Assembly (NCBI GenBank): GCA_002398565.1
Contig: DGZP01000052.1
Location: 1 to 49,900, forward strand
Reading direction: 5' to 3'
DNA from: Proteiniphilum sp. UBA4977
Lineage (GTDB): Bacteria; Bacteroidota; Bacteroidia; Bacteroidales; Dysgonomonadaceae
Length of the DNA stretch: 49,900 nt
Of the stretch, positions 41,234-49,900 are shown one piece after another (position 1 is the stretch's first letter; each line of letters begins with the position of its first letter). The notes beneath the pieces were generated by a model. That model had not been told where the DNA came from, ran no database searches, and worked only from the letters and a program-made list of their open reading frames with translations. Both the position numbers and the translations under genes were made by a program.

Positions 41234-42079
41234 CTATCCGTTGATAATCTCCCCTCCGTTGGGGTGCAGACATTGTCCCGACATGTAACTGGAATCGTCA
41301 CTGGCAAGAAAAAGGAAGCAGGTTGCCACCTCATTTGGTTGCCCGGCACGTCCCATAGGTTTATCACTGCCAAACTTCGCTACTTTTTCCTTATCGAAAG
41401 TCGAGACGATCAGTGGTGTCCAGATGGGACCAGGAGCCACGGCGTTCACCCTTATTTTTCTGGCGGCCAGGTTTTGTGCAAGACTTCGTGTAAAAGAAAC
41501 GATTGCACCCTTGGAAGCAGCATAATCTATTAGCTTTGGACTTCCCCGGTATGCAGTAACGGATGCCGTATTTACAATGGTGCTTCCCTCTTTCAGGTGA
41601 GGCATTGCGAATTTGGTTACCCAGAAATAAGAAAAGAAATTGGTATAGAATGTCCGTTCCAGTTGCTCTGTCGTGATATCCTCTATTGTATCCTTCTCCC
41701 AGTGAAGGGCTGCATTATTGATAAGGATATCGAGGCGTGAAAAACGGTCGACAGTTTTCTCTACGGCTTTCCTGCAATTCCCTTCTTTAGACAGGTCACC
41801 TTTTATAAGCAAACAGCTCCGGCCCATCTCTTCGATTTCTTTTCGGGTATTACGGGCATCTTCCGTCTCACTCAGATAAGCAATTGCAATATCTGCTCCG
41901 TGAGAAGCAAAAAGCAACGCGGTAGCTTTACCTATTCCACTGTCACCCCCAGTAATCAGGGCTACTTTATCTTTTAATTTTAAATTGCTGTGTAACGGTT
42001 CTGAGTCGGGTACCGGCCTCATTTTTTTTTCTTTACCAGGACGTCTCTGTTGCTGTGCGGGTTTTAGTTTTTTTTCCAT
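41234..42079 (-). CDS. SDR-family oxidoreductase (general stress protein 39-like)
   Basis: A 281-residue classical short-chain dehydrogenase. After a lysine- and glutamine-rich N-terminus (about 1-35) it has ALITGGDSGIGKATALLFA (glycine-rich NAD(P) site), NNAALHW, the catalytic NTASVTAYRGSPKLIDYAASKGAI (Ser, Tyr and Lys present; read in parts) and VNAVAPGPIWTPLI. The subgroup contains Bacillus general stress proteins such as YdaD and YhdF. Substrate unknown. ATG 42079 (MEKK) is preferred to the TTG at 42088 because a -7-like box lies immediately upstream (AATCTTTG, 42086-42093), giving an almost leaderless message. Confidence 0.9.
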   Translation of the reverse strand: MEKKLKPAQQQRRPGKEKKMRPVPDSEPLHSNLKLKDKVALITGGDSGIGKATALLFASHGADIAIAYLSETEDARNTRKEIEEMGRSCLLIKGDLSKEGNCRKAVEKTVDRFSRLDILINNAALHWEKDTIEDITTEQLERTFYTNFFSYFWVTKFAMPHLKEGSTIVNTASVTAYRGSPKLIDYAASKGAIVSFTRSLAQNLAARKIRVNAVAPGPIWTPLIVSTFDKEKVAKFGSDKPMGRAGQPNEVATCFLFLASDDSSYMSGQCLHPNGGEIING

Positions 42080-42186
42080 CTTGCGCAAAGATTATCTGTT
42101 ATGACTATACTGATAGAACAGCACTCCATAGCCATTGTTTTGGGATGGAAACTAATAAATACTAAATATCGTTGGATAATCTTGTA

Positions 42187-42792
42187 TTAAAGGATGGCTT
42201 TTTCACGCAAACATTGCTCCAGATTCAGATCACCGGTAAGATGGACTACATGGAAGCCCAACTCACGGGCTGTTTCAATATTTGCTGCATTATCGTCAAT
42301 AAAGAGTGACTCTTCGGCACGAAGAGCGTACCGCTCCAACAGGATCTCGTATAACCGCTTGTCGGGTTTCACAATTTTCTCTTCGCCGGAAACCACAATT
42401 CCCTCCATATCCTGAAAAAAGTCGTAAAGCTTCATGGCAACAGGCAACGTTTCTGCCGACCAGTTGGTAAGTCCGTATACTTTGTATTTCTCCTTCAGCG
42501 GTCTTATCAGCTTCGTGTTCTCGTCATAAGTACCACCAAGCATCTCTTCCCACCTGCCATAATACAGGGCTATCTCTTCGGCATATTCCGGAAATTTTTC
42601 CTGTAGAAGACGGGTACCTTCAGCCAGTGGGCGTCCCTGGTCTTGCAACAGATTCCAGTCATACCGGCATATGTTCTCCAGAAAGTATTTTATCTCTTCC
42701 TCTGTTTCAAAAACTTTCTGATAGAGGTAAACCGGATTCCAGTCGATCAGTACTCCGCCGAAATCGAAAATAATATTTTTAAGTTCCTTCAT
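42187..42792 (-). CDS. HAD-family phosphatase
   Basis: A 201-residue haloacid-dehalogenase-fold phosphatase with a helical cap. Motif I is IIFDFGGVLIDWNP (D10 and the odd GG-type of the YihX-like group), motif II is YGLTNWSAE, motif III KPDKRLYEILL, and motif IV FIDDNAANIETARELGF. YihX-like enzymes dephosphorylate small sugar phosphates such as alpha-glucose-1-phosphate; the substrate here is unknown. It is 33 bases after the NlpC/P60 gene on the same strand. Confidence 0.9.
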   Translation of the reverse strand: MKELKNIIFDFGGVLIDWNPVYLYQKVFETEEEIKYFLENICRYDWNLLQDQGRPLAEGTRLLQEKFPEYAEEIALYYGRWEEMLGGTYDENTKLIRPLKEKYKVYGLTNWSAETLPVAMKLYDFFQDMEGIVVSGEEKIVKPDKRLYEILLERYALRAEESLFIDDNAANIETARELGFHVVHLTGDLNLEQCLREKAIL

Positions 42793-42825
42793 TGGATCGA
42801 AACATTATAAGGACTGTCTGTATTA

Positions 42826-43602
42826 TTAAATATCCACCGCTTCCGGTTCCGGGATGTCTGTGGGATCCCTTCTCAGGATCACATCATTTTTCGTCGGGGA
42901 AACGGGTGTTTTGCGCTGTTCCTTCTCTCCGTCGCCAGTGTGATACTCTTTTAGTGGATAATTTTTCTCCGGATCACTTTGAATAAGGATGACCGGTTTG
43001 GGTGAGTCACCTGCAGTGGTCAGGACTTTTGTGTCTGCCGGTCCGGGAATAAATGGATCATTTTTATCTTTGGCGGATCTGTTTCCCTCTTGTACCTGCA
43101 ACAGACCGGGCGTTTCTTCCAACACCCTGCCTCCGCGAAGATACCGGGATGCATAATAGGGTTCCGTAGAGGACGACACAATAACCCCGTAGTTCGTAGA
43201 GGCATGTATAAACCTGAATGTCCCGTCGGGTCGGTTCTCGGTAACAATACCCACATGACCTACCCTGCCGTCGCCTCTTCTGCCTTCAAAAAAGACCAAA
43301 TCTCCTTTTTTCAGATCTCTTGCATTGTCAATTGTCGGAAACTGCCTTTCCTGCCCTTCGGAGCTTGAATTCAGATTGTAACCAAATTCTCTGAAAACAA
43401 ATGAAGTAAAGCCGGAACAATCAAATGAACCGGGACCTTTTCCGGCGTAGCGGTAAGGTTTCCCAATAAATTTCCTACTGTAACTTATGAGGTTGTTCTG
43501 AACTGAAGTGTAGGAATTTTTTTGGGTGATGATTGTATTGCGCCCGGTCCCGCAGGAAGCAAGAAAAATGGCTGCAAAAAGGATGGCTGCTATTTTATAC
43601 AC
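42826..43602 (-). CDS. NlpC/P60-family lipoprotein (C40 peptidase)
   Basis: A 258-residue predicted lipoprotein (lipobox FLASC, Cys 17) with an NlpC/P60 cysteine-peptidase domain that cuts peptidoglycan stem peptides. The catalytic set is FDCSGF (C62), GRVGHVGIV (H116) and FIHAS (H133). The C-terminal 90 residues are a proline- and charge-rich low-complexity tail. No ATG lies in frame: a TTG at 43626 coincides with a -7-like box (TATTTTTG), so GTG 43602 (MYKIAAILFA) is chosen. It probably works in cell-wall turnover, on the outer-membrane inner face. Confidence 0.88.
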   Translation of the reverse strand: MYKIAAILFAAIFLASCGTGRNTIITQKNSYTSVQNNLISYSRKFIGKPYRYAGKGPGSFDCSGFTSFVFREFGYNLNSSSEGQERQFPTIDNARDLKKGDLVFFEGRRGDGRVGHVGIVTENRPDGTFRFIHASTNYGVIVSSSTEPYYASRYLRGGRVLEETPGLLQVQEGNRSAKDKNDPFIPGPADTKVLTTAGDSPKPVILIQSDPEKNYPLKEYHTGDGEKEQRKTPVSPTKNDVILRRDPTDIPEPEAVDI

Positions 43603-43711
43603 TGTCGTAGCATTAAGGATGCACAAAAATAAACAAAAACCTGATATAAGGTCCTTCTTTTAACAATAAATAGTCTTATTTGGAAAATATGGATAATTGA
43701 TTTTTATCACG

Positions 43712-43719
43712 TATCTTTG
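43712..43719 (+). promoter_or_regulatory. -7 box for prfB
   Basis: TATCTTTG, exact TAnnTTTG, 22 bases before ATG 43742. Confidence 0.55.
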
Positions 43720-43741
43720 CAGCCTGAAAAAATTGAATATT

Positions 43742-44855
43742 ATGATTACTGTAGACCAACTGAAAGATGTGTTGGAGCGCGAGCAGGCGCTAAGGGGGTA
43801 TCTTTGACGTCGATGCGAAGATAATACAACTCCAGGAAGAAGAACTGCGTACCCAGTCGCCCGACTTCTGGAACGATGCCAAAGCCGCCGAAAGCCAGAT
43901 GCAGGTTGTGCGTGACCTGAAGTTTTGGATCAATGCATACAATGAGGTAAAATCGGCAACTGAAGAGTTACAACTTGCATTTGACTTCATGAAGGAAGAA
44001 ATCGTTTCCGAGGAAGAAGTCGATGTCAATTATACCAGAGCAGTCACACTGATTGAAGATCTGGAATTAAAAAATATGCTCCGTCGCGAGGAAGACAAGC
44101 TTGGGGCCGTACTGAAAATAAATGCAGGCGCTGGTGGGACGGAAAGTCAGGACTGGGCTTCCATGTTGTTTCGCATGTACCAGCGCTGGTGTGAAAGCAA
44201 AAACTATAAAACGACCGTCACCAACTGGCAGGACGGCGATGATGCCGGCATTAAGACTGCCACACTGCAGGTCGAAGGCAATCTGGCATATGGCTTCCTG
44301 AAAAGTGAGAACGGGGTGCACCGCCTGGTACGCGTATCGCCTTACAATGCACAGGGAAAGCGTATGACTTCCTTCGCATCGGTATTCGTGGTACCATTGG
44401 TAGACGATACCATTGAAATAGATGTAAATCCGGCAAACCTGAGTTGGGACACTTTCCGCTCGTCGGGAGCCGGGGGACAAAATGTGAATAAGGTGGAGAC
44501 CGGCGTACGTTTGCACTACCTTTATAAAGATCCCGATACGGGCGAAGAGCAGGAGATCGTGATTGAAAATACGGAAAGCCGTTCTCAAATGGGTAACCGG
44601 GAAAATGCACTGCGGCTGCTCAAATCTCAACTCTATGAGATCGAGATCGAAAAGCGCCGTGCAGCGCAAGCAGCTATTGAGGCAGGTAAAAAGAAAATCG
44701 AGTGGGGTTCTCAGATCCGCAGCTATGTTTTCGACGACCGTCGTGTGAAAGATCACCGTACCAACTATCAGACATCCGATGTCAACGGTGTCATGGATGG
44801 TGATCTTGACGAATTCATCAAAGCCTTTTTAATGGAATTTGGCGGATCTGAATAA
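43742..44855 (+). CDS. prfB: Peptide chain release factor 2, with programmed +1 frameshift
   Basis: RF2 ends translation at UGA and UAA. The gene is in two frames. ATG 43742 opens 21 codons ending in CTT, followed by TGA at 43805-43807 and C. A Shine-Dalgarno-like AGGGGG at 43793-43798 lies just upstream: the classical autoregulatory site where low RF2 favours a +1 shift. The second frame runs from GAC 43806, giving about 370 residues in total. The GGQ is in SSGAGGQNVNKVE (residues 244-246). The stop-codon-recognition motif reads SPY (199-201) in place of the E. coli SPF. A simple frame search would miss the first 21 codons or call a truncated start at 43899. Confidence 0.96.
43793..43808 (+). 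promoter_or_regulatory. prfB +1 frameshift signal
   Basis: AGGGGGTATCTTTGAC: an internal Shine-Dalgarno-like run, then CTT TGA C. This has the arrangement of the RF2 autoregulatory site known across bacteria, although Shine-Dalgarno use is weak in this phylum. Confidence 0.9.
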
Positions 44856-44878
44856 TTTTTTCAGTGCATGTCCTGTCC

Positions 44879-45640
44879 TTACAATTTGTTTTCGACAGAT
44901 AATCCGAACAGGGCGAAATCATACCTTACCGGATCGTCGGCATCCATTTCCCGGAGGACATGAGTCAGTTCAAGCGCAGTCTTCCAGTCGGTCTGTTTGC
45001 GCTTGATCAGTCCGAGCTGACGTGCAGTTCTGTCCACATGCAGGTCGATGGGACAGATGAGTGCATGTGGCGGAATCTTTTCCCATAAACCGAAATCCAC
45101 CCCTTTGTCATCCTTCCTGACCATCCAGCGCAGGAACATATTCAACCGTTTACAGGCAGAGTTGCGTGCAGGGGTTGCCACATGTTTGTGCGTACGTGCC
45201 GGTGCATGGGGATGATTGAAAAAGTTGTGCTCGAAATAAATCAGTGATTCTTCCACATTTTTAAACCCTCCATCACACAGGAAAGCAGTCTCCAGGCTCT
45301 CATACTTTTGATAATGCCTCCGAAAGAAATCAACAAAATACATCAGATCGGTATCGTTAAAGGTTCGATGCCTGAAACCGAGCAGCAGCTTCAGGTCTTT
45401 TTCGCTATGCTCCATCACAAACCGGAAAGGTTCATTTCCCAACCGGTCAGCCAGCTCATGACATTTTGAGATGATAGTTTTTCGCTGTCCCCATGCCAGA
45501 ATAGCTGCAAAAAAACCCATAATTTCCCGGTCCTGTTTGCCTGAAAAGAGATGAGGAACAGATATCGGATCCTTTTCAATAAATTGAATATTGTTGTATT
45601 GATCCGCTTTTTCGTCAAGAAATTTTTTTAAATTAAACAT
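44879..45640 (-). CDS. TIGR02757-family protein
   Basis: A 253-residue predicted cytoplasmic protein. It fits the TIGR02757 family of Bacteroidota by length and by words such as MGFFAAILAWGQRKTIISK, KRLNMFLRWMVRKDDKGVDF and HALICPIDLHVDRTARQLG. The cysteine and helical pattern near the C-terminus recalls the helix-hairpin-helix of DNA glycosylases, but I see no clear catalytic lysine or iron-sulfur motif. Function unknown. It converges with prfB with a gap of 23 bases and diverges from the protease gene. Confidence 0.8.
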   Translation of the reverse strand: MFNLKKFLDEKADQYNNIQFIEKDPISVPHLFSGKQDREIMGFFAAILAWGQRKTIISKCHELADRLGNEPFRFVMEHSEKDLKLLLGFRHRTFNDTDLMYFVDFFRRHYQKYESLETAFLCDGGFKNVEESLIYFEHNFFNHPHAPARTHKHVATPARNSACKRLNMFLRWMVRKDDKGVDFGLWEKIPPHALICPIDLHVDRTARQLGLIKRKQTDWKTALELTHVLREMDADDPVRYDFALFGLSVENKL

Positions 45641-45687
45641 ATACAGTAATTATTCCCGCAAAAATAGGCCTATTTCCTGAAAAAATG

Positions 45688-45695
45688 TACATTTG
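45688..45695 (+). promoter_or_regulatory. -7 box for the serine protease gene
   Basis: TACATTTG, exact TAnnTTTG, 28 bases before ATG 45724; it lies inside the longer open frame that starts at 45685, favouring the later start. Confidence 0.5.
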
Positions 45696-45723
45696 CAGAA
45701 AGAACCGACTTTTCCAGTTACGC

Positions 45724-47988
45724 ATGACAAGCCAACACAATGCTTTTGACACCTTCCTGAAGTGCACGCTCCTCATAGCCTTCAGTTTCATCTTTCATAC
45801 TGTTGCAGGCCAGATAAGCCACGGCGGAAGCCCCCTACCTCTTCAGGCTGGAGCCACATCAAGAGCCTTAATGCCTGCGGCCGGTTTGTTCGTCGAAATG
45901 CCCTCCTTCGATAAACAAGCTGCATTATGGCGTTCCCAACAGGAGCAGACACAATTCAAAAGCCTTGAATTTGCACACAAATTTTTTGTACACCTCCGCC
46001 CCGACAATTCCGGTGTAACATTTATATCGGGCACCATGAAGGTATGGCGGGTGGGTATCCGCTCCAACGGAGCTTATTCGCTGAACATACTCTTTTCAAA
46101 ATTTCGTTTGCCGGCCGGCGCGAAACTTTTTGTCTATAATGCCGACCAGACGGAGATACTGGGTTCCTTCACACAGGAAAATAATACGGAATTAAACCTC
46201 CTTCCCCTGCAACCCATTGGCGGAGAAGAGCTGATCGTGGAGTATCAGGAGCCATTAGGGGCCGACTTCACTGGTGAAATTGAAGTAGGAGAAGTAAATC
46301 ACGATTTTGTGGGTATCTTCCGGGCAGCTGAGCCTCGTGATCCCGCCTATTCCTGTCATCCCAACCTTATCTGTTACCCGGAGGATGTACAACCGGGAAG
46401 TGGTGTCGTGGCCCTGATTATAAACGGAACCACTTATTGTACCGGATCACTCATCAACAATACCTCCAACGACGGGACTCCCTATCTTATTACAGCTACC
46501 CATTGCCTTAATAACGATTATAATGCCTCATTTCTGGCTGACAGGAAATATGACGTGGTAGCAGGGCGAATTGTCGTTTTTTTCAATTATGACTCACCGC
46601 TCTGTGGCACGGATATCCGTGGGCCATTACAAATGACCATGGCCTCTGCCGACTCGATACTGATCAGTGAACGACACGATATATCGCTGTTGAGACTGAA
46701 ACAGACCCCTCCGAAAGAATATCAACCCTGGTATCTGGGGTGGAATGCGGGAACAGCCCCTGCTGCTCCCTTTCACGGGTTGCACCATCCCAACGGCGGT
46801 ATCAAGAAGGTGGCTATTGAAGAAGGATCGCTGGGTATCAGCTCTTTCGATGATCCAAAATACAATATGGAACCCAATTCTTTCTGGGTAGTGAGGGATT
46901 GGGAAACAGCTTCCACAGAAGGCGGTTCTTCCGGATCTCCTCTTCTGGACAGAGAGAAACGCATCGTGGGCACGCTTACCGGTGGGGTTTCACAATGTTC
47001 GTCAACGCGCGGTCCCGATGTGTACGCCTCGCTGCAAAAGTTCTGGCACGTGAACGGCTCACTCGAAAATCCCAATCCCATCAGTTTTTATCTCGATCCG
47101 AAAGGATCGCAGACCATGCAGATGAATGGTTTTAACCCATATGCTTCGGAACCCTTCACCAAAAGTCATAATTTTAAAACCAACGAGACACCGGTGGTAA
47201 CTTATTTCCAATCAGTACCCATGTTTGCAACTGGTAACACATTCGGCTATACGGAATTTGCAGAAGAGTTTTATGTCAGGAAACAGGTACAGCTACAGGG
47301 TGTTTTTATTTCTTCCCCTTCCACCAGCAACATATTGAACCTGAATATCCGGATCAAAGTTTATTCTGGAGACGATGGCCCGCATCAACTTCTTTATGAA
47401 CAACCCTACGATTATAGTTACCGCTATCACAACAATGGCAGTTTCCCGTTGGCTCAACGTGATATGAGAAACAATCTCGAGAATTATATCAGGTTTTCTC
47501 AACCCGTCACGGTATCGGGACCATTCTATATCTCCTACTCCGATGCAAACGGAATTCCTGCCGGCTTTTCATCCTTTAATACGGACCCCAGAAAATTAGG
47601 CTCGGGAATCATTTCCACTGCATGGATGAAAAATACCACGGGATGGGTAAGGTCTTCGGAAAACATAGAAAACCCCATTAACACCTCCCTGCTCATAGCA
47701 CCATATGTAATTGGGAGCGAATCTGTTGAAGCGGAGCCAGAGGCCGAAGCGCCAGAGATGAAAGTATATTATTCAGGTGAAGTAAAACGAATCTTCATCG
47801 AATCGAACCGCGACCTCCTTCAATGGGAGATATTTTATTCATCTGGACAGAAAGTACATCAGGAAAGTACAGACAAAAGCATAAACAGGGCTTCCTATTC
47901 TACAGCACACCTGCCAGGCGGAGTATACATTGTAAAGGTGAAAACCAGCGAAGGAAAAACCAGTGTAAAGAAAGTGCTTGTCATGTAG
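45724..47988 (+). CDS. Secreted trypsin-like serine protease with type IX sorting tail
   Basis: A 754-residue exported protease. After a signal peptide (about 8-30) and a propeptide-like region, the chymotrypsin-fold domain shows CTGSLINNTSNDGTPYLITA followed by THCLN (catalytic His), RHDISLLRL (Asp) and GGSSGSPLLD (Ser), similar to lysyl endopeptidases. A large beta-rich region follows. The last 80 residues end in LPGGVYIVKVKTSEGKTSVK then KVLVM, a type A sorting signal for the type IX secretion system, so it should be surface-attached or released. ATG 45724 is chosen over 45685 because a -7 box lies between. Specificity is not readable with certainty. Confidence 0.88.
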   Translation: MTSQHNAFDTFLKCTLLIAFSFIFHTVAGQISHGGSPLPLQAGATSRALMPAAGLFVEMPSFDKQAALWRSQQEQTQFKSLEFAHKFFVHLRPDNSGVTFISGTMKVWRVGIRSNGAYSLNILFSKFRLPAGAKLFVYNADQTEILGSFTQENNTELNLLPLQPIGGEELIVEYQEPLGADFTGEIEVGEVNHDFVGIFRAAEPRDPAYSCHPNLICYPEDVQPGSGVVALIINGTTYCTGSLINNTSNDGTPYLITATHCLNNDYNASFLADRKYDVVAGRIVVFFNYDSPLCGTDIRGPLQMTMASADSILISERHDISLLRLKQTPPKEYQPWYLGWNAGTAPAAPFHGLHHPNGGIKKVAIEEGSLGISSFDDPKYNMEPNSFWVVRDWETASTEGGSSGSPLLDREKRIVGTLTGGVSQCSSTRGPDVYASLQKFWHVNGSLENPNPISFYLDPKGSQTMQMNGFNPYASEPFTKSHNFKTNETPVVTYFQSVPMFATGNTFGYTEFAEEFYVRKQVQLQGVFISSPSTSNILNLNIRIKVYSGDDGPHQLLYEQPYDYSYRYHNNGSFPLAQRDMRNNLENYIRFSQPVTVSGPFYISYSDANGIPAGFSSFNTDPRKLGSGIISTAWMKNTTGWVRSSENIENPINTSLLIAPYVIGSESVEAEPEAEAPEMKVYYSGEVKRIFIESNRDLLQWEIFYSSGQKVHQESTDKSINRASYSTAHLPGGVYIVKVKTSEGKTSVKKVLVM

Positions 47989-48022
47989 CAAATCATTCTT
48001 TTTCCGCTATGTCTTTGTTTTC

Positions 48023-49657
48023 TTACTGGACTGTCCGCTCTGCACTATTTTCCATCTGTTCCTTCAGGTAAGAGGAAATGATGTTGCTCCCTCCACCAGA
48101 TGATGTATTGGCGCGGCTGTACTCGACTGTCTTTTCAGTCGCAGGTTTGGCAGGGACTACCACTTCTCTCATGCCCACGATAAGTTGATCACCCGCACCG
48201 ATACGTGTCGATTTCAATCCGTTCCAGGACTGAATCTGTGATATATCCACACCATTTTCGCGAGCAATCTTTCCAAGGGTATCCCCTTTTCTCACCCGGT
48301 AATATTGGTTGATCTGCTCAACTCCTTCCGAAGTTTCTTCCGCCAGCATAATTGCAGTTTGTTCTTTATTTTCCTGTGCGGGTGCGGCTACTTCCCGTTG
48401 TCCCACAATCAGCCTTTTCCCGATACCAATATTATTCGATTTCAAACCATTCCATGATTTCAGCTGGGTGAGAGAAATTCCGTTTTTACGGGCAATAGTG
48501 GAGAGATTATCTCCTTTTTTTACACTATAATATACATTGGTACTATTTCCGGAAGCCGACAGCCCGTATCCTTCCAGGTATCTGTCTGTATTGCTCCGGT
48601 GGGTAAGATACTGACTTCGTTGAAAATTAGTAATTTCTGTTCCCTTATCAATAAAAGAATACATCTTTTCAGATGGAAGGACCAGCGAATAAGCCTTAAA
48701 GTCACCAGGGATCACATCTTTTTTGAATTGCGGATTGAGGCGACGCACGTCATTCACCGGAATTTCCAGCACTCCGGCAATCTGTTCGAGATGAATTCGT
48801 GTATTCACCTGCACCGTGTCCAGGGCTACAGCAGTATTGTAAGGGTGAGCGGGGCAGATGTTATGGTCGGCGTAATAACTCATAATGTAATTGGCAGCAA
48901 TAAAAGCGGGGACATATCCTCTTGTTTCGCGGGGCAAACGGTTATAAATTTCCCAATAGTCCCTTTTTCCACCACTTCGGGCAATTGCCTTGTTCACATT
49001 CCCCGGCCCACAATTATAGGCCGCTATCACAAGATTCCAGTCTCCATAGATAGCATAGAGATCCTTCAGGTAGAGAGCAGCTGCGTCGGTCGACTTGTAG
49101 GGGTCGCGCCGTTCATCTACCAGACTATTCACTTCCAGCCCATAACTTTTACCGGTAAGCAACATGAACTGCCAAAGTCCCGTTGCACCGGCACGGGATA
49201 CTGCCACCGGATTGAGAGCCGATTCAATCACAGGCAGATACTTCAGCTCCAGTGGCAAACCGTGTCTGTCCAGTGCCTGTTCAAACATTGGAAAATAATA
49301 ATCTCCCAGTGCGAGCATATAACTCACCTGTTCTCTTTTCCTGTCGGCATACATCTCAATATACTTCTTCACAACGCTGTTGAAGGACAATTCCATCTCC
49401 GTAGGCATGCTGTAAAGCCTGTTTGTATATACGGAATCGTGGAAATACACATTTTTTCCCCTCTCACACTCGGTTTCGGCGCCTTTCAAATTGAGCTGCC
49501 ATGCTTTCAGCAGATCACTCAATTGCTCAGTCATACTTTCAGGATATACAATCGCACTGTCGCTGATAGAGTCAATGGTTGAAATCGTGTTATGTTGAGC
49601 TGGCAGCATTGTATACAAGCATAATCCTGTTAACGTGAGTAAAAATAGATTTCTCAT
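48023..49657 (-). CDS. MltD-like lytic transglycosylase with two LysM domains
   Basis: A 544-residue exported enzyme that cleaves the MurNAc-GlcNAc bond of peptidoglycan. Signal peptide 1-20. The SLT domain includes LPVIESALNPVAVSRAGATG (catalytic E145), GLWQFM and VIAAYNCGPGNVNKAI. Two LysM repeats (about 376-420 and 450-495) share the text GDNLSTIARKNGIS and GDTLGKIARENGVD and bind glycan. The end is serine- and glycine-rich. It follows a DUF5683 gene on the same strand, a pair often seen in Bacteroidales. It probably acts in wall remodelling. Confidence 0.93.
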   Translation of the reverse strand: MRNLFLLTLTGLCLYTMLPAQHNTISTIDSISDSAIVYPESMTEQLSDLLKAWQLNLKGAETECERGKNVYFHDSVYTNRLYSMPTEMELSFNSVVKKYIEMYADRKREQVSYMLALGDYYFPMFEQALDRHGLPLELKYLPVIESALNPVAVSRAGATGLWQFMLLTGKSYGLEVNSLVDERRDPYKSTDAAALYLKDLYAIYGDWNLVIAAYNCGPGNVNKAIARSGGKRDYWEIYNRLPRETRGYVPAFIAANYIMSYYADHNICPAHPYNTAVALDTVQVNTRIHLEQIAGVLEIPVNDVRRLNPQFKKDVIPGDFKAYSLVLPSEKMYSFIDKGTEITNFQRSQYLTHRSNTDRYLEGYGLSASGNSTNVYYSVKKGDNLSTIARKNGISLTQLKSWNGLKSNNIGIGKRLIVGQREVAAPAQENKEQTAIMLAEETSEGVEQINQYYRVRKGDTLGKIARENGVDISQIQSWNGLKSTRIGAGDQLIVGMREVVVPAKPATEKTVEYSRANTSSGGGSNIISSYLKEQMENSAERTVQ

Positions 49658-49668
49658 GAAATAATTAT

Positions 49669-49900
49669 TTAAAAACTAAAACTCCATTGAACCCCATATG
49701 CGGAGTTTCCTTTATTCATGGGCCGCTCTTCCTTCAAAAGAGCCGGTGCCACACGCATTGACAAATCGGGACTGATGTCAAAGTCAAACAATTGTGCGTC
49801 CACATAGGCATCCACGATGGCTACGAGATACAAAGCGACCGTTCCTATAATGCTTAGATCCCTGTAATATCGGTAATAATCCTTCCGTTGTTGCAAAACA
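49669..49900 (-). CDS. DUF5683-family protein, C-terminal end (cut by window)
   Basis: Only the last 76 residues are visible. They include RKDYYRYYRDLSIIGTVALY, LVAIVDAYVDAQLFDFDISP and VQWSFSF, which match the C-terminus of the DUF5683 family: small exported proteins with two hydrophobic segments near the end. Function unknown. The gene continues to the right of the window and ends 11 bases before the transglycosylase start, so they are likely co-transcribed. Confidence 0.75.
   Translation of the reverse strand, partial: VLQQRKDYYRYYRDLSIIGTVALYLVAIVDAYVDAQLFDFDISPDLSMRVAPALLKEERPMNKGNSAYGVQWSFSF

Noticed and set aside
43805..43807. prfB as a broken gene because of the in-frame TGA
   Set aside because: The sequence around it is the standard RF2 +1 frameshift site, so the gene is intact.
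48599..49582. A 327-codon plus-strand frame
   Set aside because: Antisense to the LysM transglycosylase gene; rich in His and Ile as expected for a shadow frame.
1..49900. tRNA genes, IS elements, CRISPR arrays and phage genes
   Set aside because: I looked for cloverleaf-like tracts, transposase motifs and regular direct repeats and saw none; a small RNA gene could still have been missed by eye.

Overview
The window looks like chromosomal DNA from a Bacteroidota member of the order Bacteroidales, most likely near Dysgonomonadaceae or Porphyromonadaceae; this is inference from gene content. The signs are a SusC/SusD pair, many lipoproteins, a C-terminal type IX secretion sorting tail, DUF4271 and DUF5683 family proteins, a two-gene LysO transporter, and repeated promoters with the Bacteroidota -7 box TAnnTTTG. 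No tRNA, rRNA, IS element, prophage or CRISPR array was seen.

Layout. 1-3359: recG (cut by the window edge) and glyA, with a terminator between them. 3612-21069: a polysaccharide-utilisation-like locus, all on the minus strand. In transcription order it holds a DeoR-type regulator, SusC, SusD, a ceramidase-like lipoprotein, a GH20 hexosaminidase, a GHL10-type lipoprotein, a BadF/BcrA-type sugar kinase, an MFS sugar transporter, a second larger GHL10 lipoprotein with a wall-binding-like module, a Tat-signal DegT-family aminotransferase, a gene remnant, and murQ. 21176-24190: a HAD protein and rfbB, rfbC and rfbA for dTDP-sugars. 24266-27510: trmD and a TonB-dependent receptor. 27741-29795: a split lysine exporter and a membrane metallophosphoesterase. 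29814-32336: murF and a PepC-like peptidase. 32628-34617: a LysR regulator and a YeiH-type exporter. 34718-38983: a small membrane protein, RNase HI, rnpA, yidD, a TatD-like protein, then hemD and a DUF4271 protein convergently. 39017-43602: a LOG-family protein, metK with a long structured leader, an SDR, a HAD phosphatase and an NlpC/P60 lipoprotein. 43742-49900: prfB with its programmed frameshift, a TIGR02757 protein, a type IX-secreted serine protease, a LysM transglycosylase and the end of a DUF5683 protein.

How the main locus may work (inference). MurQ makes the target of the locus legible: it splits MurNAc-6-phosphate. With a BadF-type kinase and an MFS sugar transporter beside it, the locus reads as a peptidoglycan or MurNAc-glycan salvage system. 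SusCD would import glycan fragments, GH20 would remove terminal GlcNAc, the two GHL10 proteins and the ceramidase-like protein would make the remaining cuts, the MFS protein would carry the sugar inward, and the kinase and MurQ would convert it to GlcNAc-6-P and D-lactate. The two GHL10 paralogues, the ceramidase-like protein lacking the usual serine, and the exported aminotransferase are the least understood parts.

The other notable regulatory signals are a SAM-II-like core in the metK leader with a small overlapping ORF, a LysR-type box about 64 bases before the predicted yeiH transcription start, and a 9-base inverted repeat around the susC start site. All start choices, promoters and families here come from reading the sequence; no database search was run.
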